Shown here piece by piece: positions 1-9,023 of a stretch of DNA of 64,000 nt (within the stretch, counting starts at the first letter, position 1; every line of letters starts with the position of its first letter). The notes under the pieces were generated by a model that worked only from the letters and a program-made list of their open reading frames with translations, had not been told where the DNA came from and did no database searches. A program made the position numbers and the translations under genes. Source of the stretch: Shewanella sp. MR-4 (GTDB lineage: Bacteria > Pseudomonadota > Gammaproteobacteria > Enterobacterales > Shewanellaceae). The DNA lies in contig NC_008321.1 of assembly GCF_000014685.1 (NCBI RefSeq), positions 4,399,001 through 4,463,000 on the forward strand, given 5' to 3'.

Positions 1-1048
1 CCTCTAACTTAACGGCTGCCTGTTTGAGCTTTATAATCTGGGAATCGGAGAAACAGGCGTATCCTGTAGATTTGGATGGCCAGTCAACCTTTGTTGTTGG
101 GGATATTTGGTAAATCTCTTTTTCATTTGTAAGGAAGCGACTAAAAAAACTTTGGCAGACTTTAAGGAGCCCATTAACAGTCTTGCTACTGACTTTATCT
201 TCGTCTGGAATATCCTCTTCATCTATATCCATAATCTGAGCAATTTCCATTTTTTTATAAGGTAGAATGTTACCCTTGGGGAAATCTTTATAGCGACTTA
301 ACAAAGATTTTATCATTGGTCGATTTATGGTTTTGACATCAATATCTCCCCAGTAGGCCAGCATTATCTCGTATAACCTTTGATTATTTAATTTAATATC
401 ATGATTCCAATCTGACTTAAATTTTTTAAAGTCCTCCCAAGCCTCACTTAACAAATATGGAGGTATTGTCGCAATCGCTGTGTCAGGAAGCGTTACCGCT
501 TTAGCGGTCGATGAATAATTCGAATCTAACAGCCTACCCAAGAATGACTTAGCACTACTAAGCTCTTCTTCGAACCGTCCTCCATTGATAATCCGCTGAT
601 GCATTGCACCAGCTAAACGCATTAATAATTTCTGATAATCTCTTTTATCTTTTATTTCTGATGGATAAGGTGTCTTAATGCCAAAATCACTAGGGTCAAA
701 ACTATTCCCACCATCAGCTAGTGAGTCACCAATTTCAGACCGAACAACCTCCCAAGCCGTAGCATATTCCCCTTGCTCGTCTCGCTGATGTCGCTTCAAA
801 GAGTCTGCGAAGTCGTAGTTTGTCAGTTCAGCAAATAAATCTATTAAAATCTGTTTATTGGGCACACTCGACATCAGCTTTATTCTCCTTAAAAGTGCTA
901 ATTTAGGTGCAATAAGTCCAATAGCAATCTCATCTGAAGTGGTAAAAAGAGAATGCTTTATCTCTGTCTTTCCAACGATAGCAGCAAGGTGTTTGGGAAG
1001 TCTGTAGCGGAAATAAAAAACGCCATTTCTGCATTGTAAATGTCTCAT
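1..1048 (-). CDS. Tyrosine recombinase (phage-type integrase), N-terminal part; runs off the left edge
   Basis: The minus strand is open from an ATG at 1048 to base 1 (349 codons). The N-terminus (MRHLQCRNGVFYFRYRLPKH) matches the short basic arm-type domain of many phage and island integrases (DUF6538-like). It is followed by an alpha-helical core-binding region ending with SKTVNGLLKVCQSFFSRF at about residues 280-297, typical of the SAM-like domain. The catalytic R-H-R-Y domain would lie beyond the window, so activity cannot be judged. Upstream in-frame codons before 1048 hold no better start. An internal ATG at 874 has an AAGGAG ten bases upstream, but starting there would remove the conserved N-terminal domain. 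The DNA is visibly more AT-rich than its neighbours. It lies 74 bases beyond the 3' end of rnpB on the same strand, the usual position of an integrase next to its attachment site. Family is confident; integrity is unknown. Confidence 0.85.
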   Translation of the reverse strand, partial: MRHLQCRNGVFYFRYRLPKHLAAIVGKTEIKHSLFTTSDEIAIGLIAPKLALLRRIKLMSSVPNKQILIDLFAELTNYDFADSLKRHQRDEQGEYATAWEVVRSEIGDSLADGGNSFDPSDFGIKTPYPSEIKDKRDYQKLLMRLAGAMHQRIINGGRFEEELSSAKSFLGRLLDSNYSSTAKAVTLPDTAIATIPPYLLSEAWEDFKKFKSDWNHDIKLNNQRLYEIMLAYWGDIDVKTINRPMIKSLLSRYKDFPKGNILPYKKMEIAQIMDIDEEDIPDEDKVSSKTVNGLLKVCQSFFSRFLTNEKEIYQISPTTKVDWPSKSTGYACFSDSQIIKLKQAAVKLE

Positions 1049-1121
1049 TTGTGTACCACTTTTGTACCAGCGGTTTCAAATAAAATCAAAAACAACACAA
1101 AAACAGCGTCTTAGTGTGATT

Positions 1122-1473
<352 letters not shown>

Positions 1474-1474
<1 letters not shown>

Positions 1475-1486
1475 GCGCGGATTATA
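1474..1486 (-). promoter_or_regulatory. rnpB -10 element and GC-rich discriminator
   Basis: A perfect TATAAT (1481-1486, minus strand) is followed by the seven-base discriminator CCGCGCC and then the GAG at which the RNA is expected to start. A GC-rich discriminator is typical of growth-rate-regulated stable RNA promoters. The -35 region is weak. Confidence 0.75.
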
Positions 1487-1549
1487 GCCTAAGCAACCTG
1501 CGCACACCACTGTTAATCCCGCCTATCTGCACCTATCTCTAAGATCGGC

Positions 1550-2395
1550 TTATAAATCCGACTCTAAGCCGAACTTATACAGAGCATTCTTTTTAAGACC
1601 GTGAATTTGCGCGGCAATGGCGGCGGCCTTTTTGAGGGGCAATTCTTCACAGAGTAATTTCAAAGTGTTGATGGCAACTGTGGGAATAGCTTCATCATCG
1701 TCCGCAGCGCGGTGTCCATGCACCATCAGCACTATCTCACCTTTTTGCTGGTTAGGATCTGAGCTGACCGTGGCCAACACCTCGGCCACAGGGCCAGAGA
1801 GGAAGGTTTCGAAGGTTTTAGTCACTTCACGCGCCATGACCACTTGGCGTTCGTCACCTAAGACTTGGGCCATAGTCGTCAGGCTATGCTCGATGCGGTG
1901 CGGTGATTCATAAAAAATCAGCGTACGCGGATCTTCCTTGAGCTCGAGTAACTTATCGGCGCGCGCCTTCTCTTTAGAAGGTAAGAAACCTTCGAAGGCG
2001 AAACGATCCGACGGTAAACCCGACGCGCTTAATGCGGTAATCGCGGCGCAAGGGCCTGGCAATGGAACCACTCTAAAACCCGACTGGCGCACATGGGAGA
2101 CTAAGTGATAGCCAGGGTCCGAAATCAGCGGCGTGCCCGCATCGGAAATCAGCGCTATCGATTGCCCTGCGGCCAGTTGATCTACAATCCATTGGGCGCG
2201 GGCACGCTCGTTATGGTCATGCAATGCGATAGTTTTGGTAGAAATACCAAAATGACTCAATAACTTGCCGCTGTGGCGCGTATCTTCACAGGCAATCAAT
2301 GCGACCTGAGTGAGCACTTCGATAGCACGTGGGCTCATGTCCCCCAAGTTACCAATGGGAGTGGGAACAATATAGAGTGCGACGCTTTGGTCCAT
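1550..2395 (-). CDS. rsmI: 16S rRNA (cytidine-1402-2'-O)-methyltransferase RsmI
   Basis: This 281-residue protein is a SAM-dependent methylase of the tetrapyrrole-methylase fold that 2'-O-methylates C1402 in the 16S rRNA decoding centre. Visible family motifs are LYIVPTPIGNLGD (residues 7-19), ACEDTRHSGKLL (35-46), LISDAGTPLISDPG (82-95), the GPCA loop, FYESPHR and the late KGEIVLM segment. Length equals the family norm. It is divergent from lpoA, 88 bases away, as in many gammaproteobacteria. The ATG start is supported by the conserved N-terminus. Confidence 0.96.
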   Translation of the reverse strand: MDQSVALYIVPTPIGNLGDMSPRAIEVLTQVALIACEDTRHSGKLLSHFGISTKTIALHDHNERARAQWIVDQLAAGQSIALISDAGTPLISDPGYHLVSHVRQSGFRVVPLPGPCAAITALSASGLPSDRFAFEGFLPSKEKARADKLLELKEDPRTLIFYESPHRIEHSLTTMAQVLGDERQVVMAREVTKTFETFLSGPVAEVLATVSSDPNQQKGEIVLMVHGHRAADDDEAIPTVAINTLKLLCEELPLKKAAAIAAQIHGLKKNALYKFGLESDL

Positions 2396-2483
2396 ATATA
2401 CCTCGGTAATGACAGCGCCAAGACTTTCGTCAAGCGCAAGAGAAGGTTAAACTAGAGGCAGCATCTTACCAGAGTGAAGCCCA

Positions 2484-4367
2484 GTGTTAAAAAGCCTGAA
2501 TACAACTAAGTTCGTTTCCGTGGCCATTTTATCCGCAGTGTTGGCGGGTTGCGGCAGCCAAACGCCCAGCTCAACCGGTACTGCTCCCACAGTGGCCACC
2601 TCTTTAGCCTCTGCCCCATTGGCGCCCAATGTGTATTTAGCACAGGCAGCGAATAGCAAAGATCCACAGCAACGCGACACTAACCTGTTGCTGGCGGCAC
2701 ATGCCTATATCAATGCCAATGACTATGCAGCGGCACAGAAACTGTTGAAGTCGATGCTACCAAGCCTGACCCAGACTCCAACGCTAGTGGCCGAACATAA
2801 ATACCTGACGGCACGGGTGTTAGAGCATACATCGACCTATGTCGAGGCGCTCAAGACTCTGAGCTATCCAAGCACTTGGGTTTTACCCGGCTGGCAAATG
2901 GCTGCGTATCATCAATTTAGAGCGCATTTGTTCCAACTGAATAAGCAACCTATCGAACAAGTGCGCGAGCTGAGTTTATTGACCACCTATTTACCGCCCG
3001 CCGAGGCGAGTGAAGTCAATAACCAAATCTGGCAAGTGTTGCAGCCAATGCATGAGCAAACCCTGCAAACCTTTATCCGCGATGCCAACAACCCAGTATT
3101 TGCTGGTTGGTTGCAGCTCGCCTATATCGCCAAACATTATGCGGTCGACCCCAATCAACTGGTTCGCTACTTAGGCGACTGGCAAAAGCAGAATCCTTAT
3201 CATCCAGCGGCGGCGAAATTACCGACCGATTTGGATCGGGCGCTCAATGCCAAGCCTTTTATGCCGAAGAATATAGCCGTCTTGTTGCCGCTCACAGGTC
3301 AACGCGCCAGCGCGGCCAACGCGATTCGCCAAGGGATTTTAGCCAGCTATTTAGCCAAACCCAATGAGCAGGTTGCGGTTAATTTTTACGATACGGCCAA
3401 TGATGCCGTCGCCGCATATCAGCAAGCGGTAAACGCAGGTGCCGAGTTTATTATTGGCCCCTTGCTGCCAAATGAAATCGATCAATTACTCTCGCTGAAT
3501 AACACAAGCCCTTCAACGAGCACGTCAACAGGAACAGCACCCGCTGCGCCTATCGCTCCCACCGCAGCTATCCCGCAGCTGTTTTTAAATCAAACCGATA
3601 AGTTTGTGCCCGATATCAATAAGTTTTTCTTTGCGCTGTCACCAGCCCAAGAAGCTGCCGATGCCGCAACGCGCATGTATCAAGATGGCGTGACTATGCC
3701 ATTACTGCTCGCCAGCAACGATGCCACAGGCAAACGCATGGCAGAAAGCTTTATCCAAGCCTGGAAAAAGAAAAGCGATACCCCTATCGAAGTCTATTAC
3801 TACGATGGTGGCGATAAAATGAAAACCACAGTGCAGGATGCACTCGGTGTCCGTGATAGCCAAGCGCGTATCGCGCGGATCAAGGAGCTGCTCGGTAATT
3901 CGGTACAGGCCGATTTTCGTTCGCGCCAAGATATCGATGCGATCTATATGATCTCGACGCCGCAGGATTTAACCTTGCTCAAGGCCTTTATCGATGTGAA
4001 CTTCAGCGTCTTTACTCAGCCAGTGCCGCTGTACACCTCAAGCCGCAGCCGCATCGACAACGAATCGAGCCAAACGGCGCAGGATTTAAATAACCTGACC
4101 ATGAGCGATGCACCTTGGCTGATGCAAAACAGTGAAGAAAACCTGATGGTTAACACACTTTGGTCGGGCTGGAATAACGGCCAGAAACGCCTGTTCGTGA
4201 TGGGCTATGATGCCATGGATTTGATCAGCAAACTGGCGCAAATGCGCTCATTCACGGGTTACCAGTTCAATGGACGTAGCGGCGTATTATCCGTCAATCC
4301 TGACGGCGTGATTAACCGCCAATTAAGCTGGGGACGCTATCAAAGAGGCAGTTTCCGTCAACTATGA
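2484..4367 (+). CDS. lpoA: Outer-membrane lipoprotein LpoA, activator of PBP1a
   Basis: 627 residues, annotated LppC/LpoA. It starts at GTG, with an in-frame TGA three codons upstream excluding a longer form. A lipoprotein signal ends in the lipobox LAGC (Cys about 23). The N-terminal part is TPR-like; the C-terminal half has the periplasmic-binding-protein fold (AVLLPLTGQRASAANAIRQG, then GAEFIIGPLLPNEI). In E. coli LpoA crosses the periplasm to stimulate the transpeptidase of PBP1a, and the partner gene mrcA is also in this window at 20421. A Ser/Thr/Pro/Ala-rich stretch at about residues 341-363 interrupts the C-terminal domain and looks like a lineage-specific linker insertion. It overlaps yraN by four bases (ATGA), so the two are translationally coupled. 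Confidence 0.93.
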   Translation: MLKSLNTTKFVSVAILSAVLAGCGSQTPSSTGTAPTVATSLASAPLAPNVYLAQAANSKDPQQRDTNLLLAAHAYINANDYAAAQKLLKSMLPSLTQTPTLVAEHKYLTARVLEHTSTYVEALKTLSYPSTWVLPGWQMAAYHQFRAHLFQLNKQPIEQVRELSLLTTYLPPAEASEVNNQIWQVLQPMHEQTLQTFIRDANNPVFAGWLQLAYIAKHYAVDPNQLVRYLGDWQKQNPYHPAAAKLPTDLDRALNAKPFMPKNIAVLLPLTGQRASAANAIRQGILASYLAKPNEQVAVNFYDTANDAVAAYQQAVNAGAEFIIGPLLPNEIDQLLSLNNTSPSTSTSTGTAPAAPIAPTAAIPQLFLNQTDKFVPDINKFFFALSPAQEAADAATRMYQDGVTMPLLLASNDATGKRMAESFIQAWKKKSDTPIEVYYYDGGDKMKTTVQDALGVRDSQARIARIKELLGNSVQADFRSRQDIDAIYMISTPQDLTLLKAFIDVNFSVFTQPVPLYTSSRSRIDNESSQTAQDLNNLTMSDAPWLMQNSEENLMVNTLWSGWNNGQKRLFVMGYDAMDLISKLAQMRSFTGYQFNGRSGVLSVNPDGVINRQLSWGRYQRGSFRQL

Positions 4368-4690
4368 CACTCGGACAGCAGGCAGAGTCGCTCGCTCAAG
4401 GTTACCTCGAACAGCAAGGGTTAACCTTTGTCGAGCGCAATGTCCGCTATCCCTTTGGTGAAATAGACCTCATCATGCGCCATAAACACCACTGGGTATT
4501 TGTTGAAGTAAAATATCGCTCAGCAAATCAATTTGGCGGCGCAATACAAGCACTTAGCAAAGCACAAATCGGCAGGATCCGCATGGCGGCAAGCCACTAT
4601 TTACAGACGCATAAACTGGATGTGCCGTGCCGATTCGACGTTGTCGCCATCGAGGACGCGCAAATCCACTGGCTAGTCGATGCCTTTTAA
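4364..4690 (+). CDS. yraN: YraN / UPF0102 family nuclease-fold protein
   Basis: 108 residues. The conserved UPF0102 signature is plain: GEIDLIMRH near residue 31 and VFVEVKYRS near residue 45, the D...ExK arrangement of the restriction-endonuclease-like (PD-(D/E)xK) fold. A cellular role is not established; context between lpoA and diaA is conserved in gammaproteobacteria. Start overlaps the lpoA stop. Confidence 0.92.
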   Translation: MTLGQQAESLAQGYLEQQGLTFVERNVRYPFGEIDLIMRHKHHWVFVEVKYRSANQFGGAIQALSKAQIGRIRMAASHYLQTHKLDVPCRFDVVAIEDAQIHWLVDAF

Positions 4691-4796
4691 ACGAGGCCTT
4701 CGACTCAGCTAATCGAATAATTTTTAACGCTTATGCCTCAACTCCACCGTGGAAATATGGCATCATAGCCACACTTTATCCTGAAAGGATGTATCC

Positions 4797-5390
4797 ATGT
4801 TAGAACGCATTAAAGACAGCTTTACTGAATCTATCCAGACCAAAATCGATGCAGCCGAAGCACTGCCAGAATCCATCGCCAAAGCGGCCGAGATGATGGT
4901 GCAATGTCTTTTGGGCGGCAATAAGATTCTTGCCTGCGGTAACGGTGGCAGTGCCGGTGATGCTCAGCACTTCTCGGCCGAGCTATTAAACCGCTACGAA
5001 ATTGAACGTCCACCATTGCCCGCGATTGCGCTGTCAACCGACACTTCAACCATCACTGCGATTGCAAACGACTACAGCTATGATGAGATTTTCTCAAAAC
5101 AAATCTTAGCCTTAGGTCAACCTGGTGACATTCTGTTGGCGATTTCCACCAGCGGTAATTCAGGCAACGTGATTAAAGCCATGGAAGCCGCCCTGAGCCG
5201 CGATATGACTATCGTTGCCTTAACCGGTAAAGACGGTGGCGCGATGGCGGGATTACTGAGCGTCGGCGACGTGGAAATCCGTGTTCCTTCTAACGTGACG
5301 GCACGTATTCAAGAAGTGCACTTACTGGTGATCCACTGCCTCTGTGACAATATCGACCGCACGCTCTTCCCGCAGGACGAACAGCAATGA
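4797..5390 (+). CDS. diaA: DnaA initiator-associating protein DiaA (SIS domain)
   Basis: 197 residues forming a single SIS (sugar isomerase) domain, with CGNGGSAGDAQHFSAELLNR at about residues 46-65 and ILLAISTSGNSGNVIKA near 112-128. In E. coli the DiaA tetramer binds DnaA and promotes its ordered assembly at oriC. The sequence is also close to GmhA (sedoheptulose-7-phosphate isomerase); the yraN-diaA-dolP context favours DiaA. AAAGGA lies seven bases before the ATG. Its stop overlaps the dolP start by four bases. Confidence 0.9.
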   Translation: MLERIKDSFTESIQTKIDAAEALPESIAKAAEMMVQCLLGGNKILACGNGGSAGDAQHFSAELLNRYEIERPPLPAIALSTDTSTITAIANDYSYDEIFSKQILALGQPGDILLAISTSGNSGNVIKAMEAALSRDMTIVALTGKDGGAMAGLLSVGDVEIRVPSNVTARIQEVHLLVIHCLCDNIDRTLFPQDEQQ

Positions 5391-5953
5391 GATATGCTGC
5401 CCCACTGTTAATGGTTTGCATGCTGCTGCAAGGTTGCGCCGGTGCCGTTATGGTGGGCGCAGTCAGTGGCGCCATGATGGCCAACGATGAGCGTTCGGTG
5501 AAGACTCAGCTCGATGATACCAATACCGATTTTAAGATCACCAGTGCCCTGCTTGAGCATGAAGATCTGAAGAAACAAACGAATATCACGGGTGTTTCGG
5601 TTAACGGTAATGTGCTGATGATTGGCCAAGCGCCCAACTCTATGTTGAGGGATAAGGCGATTAAGGTCGTACAAGACCTTAAGCTTGGCGGTAAGATCCA
5701 CAATCAGATCCGCATCGGTAACCCGACCTCTTTCACTACCCGTAGCAATGACACTTGGGTGACGACGAAAGTGAAGGGACGCATGCTCAACGAGAAAGAG
5801 CTGGATGTCACCCGTATTAAGGTCATCACAGAAAACGGTGAAGTCTTCCTACTCGGACTCATTCACCGCTCTCAGGCCGACATGGCGGTCGATATCGCGC
5901 GCAACACCGCGGGCGTGCGTAAAGTCGTTAAAGTCTTCGAATACATCGAATAA
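5387..5953 (+). CDS. dolP: BON-domain outer-membrane lipoprotein DolP (YraP)
   Basis: 188 residues. A short lipoprotein signal ends in LLQGC (Cys about 17). Two BON domains follow, roughly residues 45-115 (ITSALLEHEDLKKQTNI...) and 120-188 (VTTKVKGRMLNEKELDVTRI...). DolP localises to the outer membrane and division site and supports envelope integrity. It is coupled to diaA by an ATGA overlap, giving the conserved lpoA-yraN-diaA-dolP unit. Confidence 0.92.
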   Translation: MRYAAPLLMVCMLLQGCAGAVMVGAVSGAMMANDERSVKTQLDDTNTDFKITSALLEHEDLKKQTNITGVSVNGNVLMIGQAPNSMLRDKAIKVVQDLKLGGKIHNQIRIGNPTSFTTRSNDTWVTTKVKGRMLNEKELDVTRIKVITENGEVFLLGLIHRSQADMAVDIARNTAGVRKVVKVFEYIE

Positions 5954-5959
5954 CCGATT

Positions 5960-5986
5960 GAGCCTAAGCCCTTAGGGTTTAGGCTC
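5960..5986. terminator. Hairpin between convergent dolP and the EamA permease gene
   Basis: GAGCCTAAGCCC and GGGTTTAGGCTC form a 12-bp stem with one G-U pair and a three-base loop. It covers the stop codon of the minus-strand permease gene. There is no strong T-tract, so termination is only inferred from the position between convergent genes. Confidence 0.4.
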
Positions 5987-6892
5987 GCCTTCTACCGCTT
6001 CTAGTCCTAACGCTTTTACTTGGATGTTATCCATAACCTTGGGTGACTTGGCCACCCACATGCCAATCCAAGGTAAAAACAGTGACGGCAACACAATCAA
6101 TGCGGCGCCCAACCAACTTAGGCTATCTAACCATTCATCGAATAACAGCCAGCCCAAAAAGACGATAAATAACAGGCCAGTATATTCGGCAATCGCAATA
6201 TCGCTCGCCTGCGCGCGACGATAGGCCAGCACGCAGAACCAGTGATAAATCAGTAAGAAGGCATTACTGAGTAGTGCTACGGCTAACAATCCCCAGCTCA
6301 GCCCCGCAACTCCTTGAAAGGCCGCGATGATTAAAGTCGCAGGAATACCTAGCAGGTTATACAACATTAAGGTTAATACTGGATGCTCAGTATTCGGGAC
6401 TTTTTTCAGGGTCAACTGGTTGACGGCAAAGGTAAACGCCGAGAATAACACTGCCAATCCAAACCAGTTCATCTCACTCGGTCTGAGGATAATTAAGATC
6501 CCAACAAACCCGAGTAATGTGCATACCACTTGCCCTGTGGTGATCCGCTCCTTTAAAAACCAATAGCCCATCAGAATAATCATCAGCGGCGCCGAGTAAA
6601 ACAGTGAGCTGACCGTCGCCAGCGGCAAAGCCATTAGGCCAATAATTAAAAAAAGCGCGCCAACCGAGCCTATGTTGGCACGCCAAAGGTGGACCGAAAT
6701 ATGTTCCGTCTTGGGTCGCTGTGAGTACAACCAAATGGGGATTAACATCAATACTGAAGTGATTTGTCTCACGAGTAGAAAAGTGGCCGCATTTGCATCT
6801 TCTGGCAGCCATTTGATCGATACATCGTAAAAAGCACTAAATAGATTACCCACTATCAATAAAATCAAACCGATAACTACAGGGCGCTGCAT
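5972..6892 (-). CDS. EamA/DMT-family membrane permease
   Basis: 306 residues, almost entirely hydrophobic, with about ten predicted membrane segments in the two five-helix repeats typical of EamA (DMT superfamily; RhaT/YdcZ-like) exporters. The N-terminus is VIGLILLIVGNLFSAFYDVSIKWL. The substrate cannot be read from sequence; such proteins export metabolites or amino acids. It is divergent from a LysR regulator with 120 bases between starts, suggesting that the regulator controls it. Confidence 0.88.
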   Translation of the reverse strand: MQRPVVIGLILLIVGNLFSAFYDVSIKWLPEDANAATFLLVRQITSVLMLIPIWLYSQRPKTEHISVHLWRANIGSVGALFLIIGLMALPLATVSSLFYSAPLMIILMGYWFLKERITTGQVVCTLLGFVGILIILRPSEMNWFGLAVLFSAFTFAVNQLTLKKVPNTEHPVLTLMLYNLLGIPATLIIAAFQGVAGLSWGLLAVALLSNAFLLIYHWFCVLAYRRAQASDIAIAEYTGLLFIVFLGWLLFDEWLDSLSWLGAALIVLPSLFLPWIGMWVAKSPKVMDNIQVKALGLEAVEGEPKP

Positions 6893-6971
6893 TTTTTACC
6901 ATCCGCAAATCTCGATGCTGGCATGATAATCCCCACAAAAGTTAAGCTGAAATGATGCTTTCTCATGCTAG

Positions 6972-6986
6972 ATGAATTAAATTCAT
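6972..6986. promoter_or_regulatory. Candidate LysR-type operator
   Basis: ATGAATTAAATTCAT is a perfect 7+1+7 dyad with the T-N11-A core expected of LysR-family sites. It lies 26 bases before the LysR start and in the shared divergent intergenic region. Binding is inferred. Confidence 0.55.
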
Positions 6987-7012
6987 ACTAAATCTTTTAG
7001 GCGTTGAAAATC

Positions 7013-7885
7013 ATGAGAAAGCTTCCTCCATTACGCGCACTACAAGTCTTTGAGACCGCCGCAAGGCAACAGCATTTTTCCAAGGCTGCCGCCGAGCTTT
7101 GCATTACCCAAAGCGCAGTTTCACACCAAGTGCGTGTATTAGAGGAATATTTTGGCGAGCAGCTTTTCGACCGTCAGGGACGAAAATTGCAACTCACGCC
7201 TAAAGGCCAGAGCTTGTTTATTGAGTTAGAAAGGATCTTTAATGAGTTAAGCGATCTTAATCTCAAGATCCGCGACACCCCAAACCAACAACTCTGTTTG
7301 GCGGTGTATAGCTCTTTTGCGGTGAAATGGTTGATCCCAAGATTAGCGGATTTTAGGCGTCAGTATCCCAGCGTTAAAATTCGTCTCGAGATGATCACTC
7401 AAGACCCCGATCTCAGCACTAGCACGGCCGATATCTTTATCGCGGGCAAACTCAATCAGCGCGGCTATTGGCAACAGTTACTACATAAGGAGCGGCTCAT
7501 CCCAGTATGTAGCCCGAGTTTTTACCCCAAGTGGCGTGATATTAACTTAAGCAATTTCCAACAACAGGCACTGCTGATTGTGGATGAGGGGCCGCTGGGA
7601 CTCGATTGGCATAAATGGTCATCGGCCCACCAGATCCCACTGAATAACGAGCAACAACATATTTTTAGCCATATCGTAATGGCAATTGAGGCGGCAATTG
7701 CGGGCCAAGGCCTCGCCCTCGCCCCCGATTTTATGGTGGCAGGTGATATCAGCACTGGCAGGCTGGTTGCGGTTAATCTGCCAGATGTTCATACGGGCTT
7801 TGAGTTTAGTTTTATCTGTAAGCAGCGCCGTCTCACAGAGCCTGCCATCGCCGCCTTTTCCTCTTGGCTAAAATCGCAGGCCTAA
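7013..7885 (+). CDS. LysR-family transcriptional regulator (GcvA-like)
   Basis: 290 residues from the ATG at 7013; a TTG three codons earlier is a less likely start. The N-terminal winged helix-turn-helix is typical (LPPLRALQVFETAARQQHFS, then AELCITQSAVSHQVRVLEEY), most like the GcvA/AmpR branch. The rest is a LysR effector-binding domain. It is divergent from the EamA permease gene, the usual arrangement of a LysR regulator and its target, with a dyad between them. Effector unknown. Confidence 0.9.
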   Translation: MRKLPPLRALQVFETAARQQHFSKAAAELCITQSAVSHQVRVLEEYFGEQLFDRQGRKLQLTPKGQSLFIELERIFNELSDLNLKIRDTPNQQLCLAVYSSFAVKWLIPRLADFRRQYPSVKIRLEMITQDPDLSTSTADIFIAGKLNQRGYWQQLLHKERLIPVCSPSFYPKWRDINLSNFQQQALLIVDEGPLGLDWHKWSSAHQIPLNNEQQHIFSHIVMAIEAAIAGQGLALAPDFMVAGDISTGRLVAVNLPDVHTGFEFSFICKQRRLTEPAIAAFSSWLKSQA

Positions 7886-7921
7886 ACGCTTTGTATCAAC
7901 CAACCCAATGAATAACAGACA

Positions 7922-7952
7922 TAAAAAAGCCGACCTAAGAATAGGTCGGCTT
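7922..7952 (-). terminator. Intrinsic terminator of the rpe-gph-trpS unit
   Basis: An 11-bp perfect stem (arms 7927-7937 and 7942-7952, AAGCCGACCTA/TAGGTCGGCTT) with a four-base loop is followed on the minus strand by TTTTAT, 36 bases beyond the trpS stop. It may also stop transcripts from the convergent LysR gene. Confidence 0.85.
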
Positions 7953-7987
7953 AATCTAGTGTTGTGTAATACGCTTTTTAGGTCAAA

Positions 7988-8986
7988 TTACACTAACAAA
8001 CCGATCTTCTCGTACACCTTTTTAAGCGTCACTTCGGCGCGAGCCTGGGCATTTTCAGCGCCCGCTTTCATCACTTGGTCGAGGTAAGCACGGTCGGCAC
8101 GCAGCGCACGATAACGCTCTTGTAGCGGCTCTAACATGCCCACTACCGCCTCACCTGCGGCACCTTTTAAGTGACCATACATCTTGCCTTCAAACTCGGC
8201 TTCGAGGCTGGTAATGCTTTGACCCGTGATACCCGACATTAAACTCAACAGGTTAGATACGCCTGGCTTGTTTTCCATATCGAAACGCACGACTGGCGGC
8301 TCATCACTGTCGGTCATGGCTTTTTTCAGCTTTTTCATGACCGCTTTGGGATCTTCAAGCAGGCCAATCACGTTGTTACGGTTGTCGTCCGACTTAGACA
8401 TCTTCTTCAGCGGATCCTGTAGCGACATCACCTTAGCGCCATGCTCAGGGATAAAAGGCTCAGGAATGGTAAACGTCTCGCCGTAAGCGTTGTTAAAGCG
8501 AGTCGCGATATCACGTGTTAGCTCAAGATGTTGTTTCTGATCTTGGCCAACGGGGATTTCATTTGCTTGATACAGCAGAATATCCGCCGCCATCAGTACA
8601 GGATAACCAAACAGACCGACGTTAATGTTGTTAGCGTGCTTTTGTGACTTATCCTTAAACTGCGTCATACGGCTCAATTCACCCATTTGGGTATAGCAAT
8701 TTAACGCCCAACCCAGTTGGGTATGCTGTGGCACTTGAGATTGGATAAACACTGTGCTCTTCTTTGGATCGACACCACAGGCTAAATACAGTGCAAGTGT
8801 ATCTAAACAGGCTTCACGCAATGCTTGAGGGTCTTGGCGCACGGTAATGGCATGCAAGTCCACCACGCAATAAAGGCAGTCGTGGCTATCTTGCATGGCA
8901 ACCCATTGACGCAATGCACCCATGTAGTTACCTATGGTTAATTCGCCGGACGGCTGTGCACCGCTGAGTACTATGGGTTTGGTCAT
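7988..8986 (-). CDS. trpS: Tryptophanyl-tRNA synthetase
   Basis: 332 residues, the normal length for class Ic TrpRS. The HIGH-type motif reads SGELTIGNYMGAL (residues 12-24) and the second signature KKMSKSDDN sits near residue 193. It charges tRNA-Trp in the cytoplasm. It is the last gene of the rpe-gph-trpS cluster, a widespread gammaproteobacterial order that in enterobacteria is joined to dam-damX. Confidence 0.97.
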   Translation of the reverse strand: MTKPIVLSGAQPSGELTIGNYMGALRQWVAMQDSHDCLYCVVDLHAITVRQDPQALREACLDTLALYLACGVDPKKSTVFIQSQVPQHTQLGWALNCYTQMGELSRMTQFKDKSQKHANNINVGLFGYPVLMAADILLYQANEIPVGQDQKQHLELTRDIATRFNNAYGETFTIPEPFIPEHGAKVMSLQDPLKKMSKSDDNRNNVIGLLEDPKAVMKKLKKAMTDSDEPPVVRFDMENKPGVSNLLSLMSGITGQSITSLEAEFEGKMYGHLKGAAGEAVVGMLEPLQERYRALRADRAYLDQVMKAGAENAQARAEVTLKKVYEKIGLLV

Positions 8987-9023
8987 TACGTCATTGCTCC
9001 AAATAAAGATAAAAAAGATTCGA

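Noticed and set aside
1052..1069. Repeated TGTACCA (two copies 11 bases apart) between rnpB and the integrase
   Set aside because: It could be an integrase arm site, but two seven-base copies are too little to call without the other att border.
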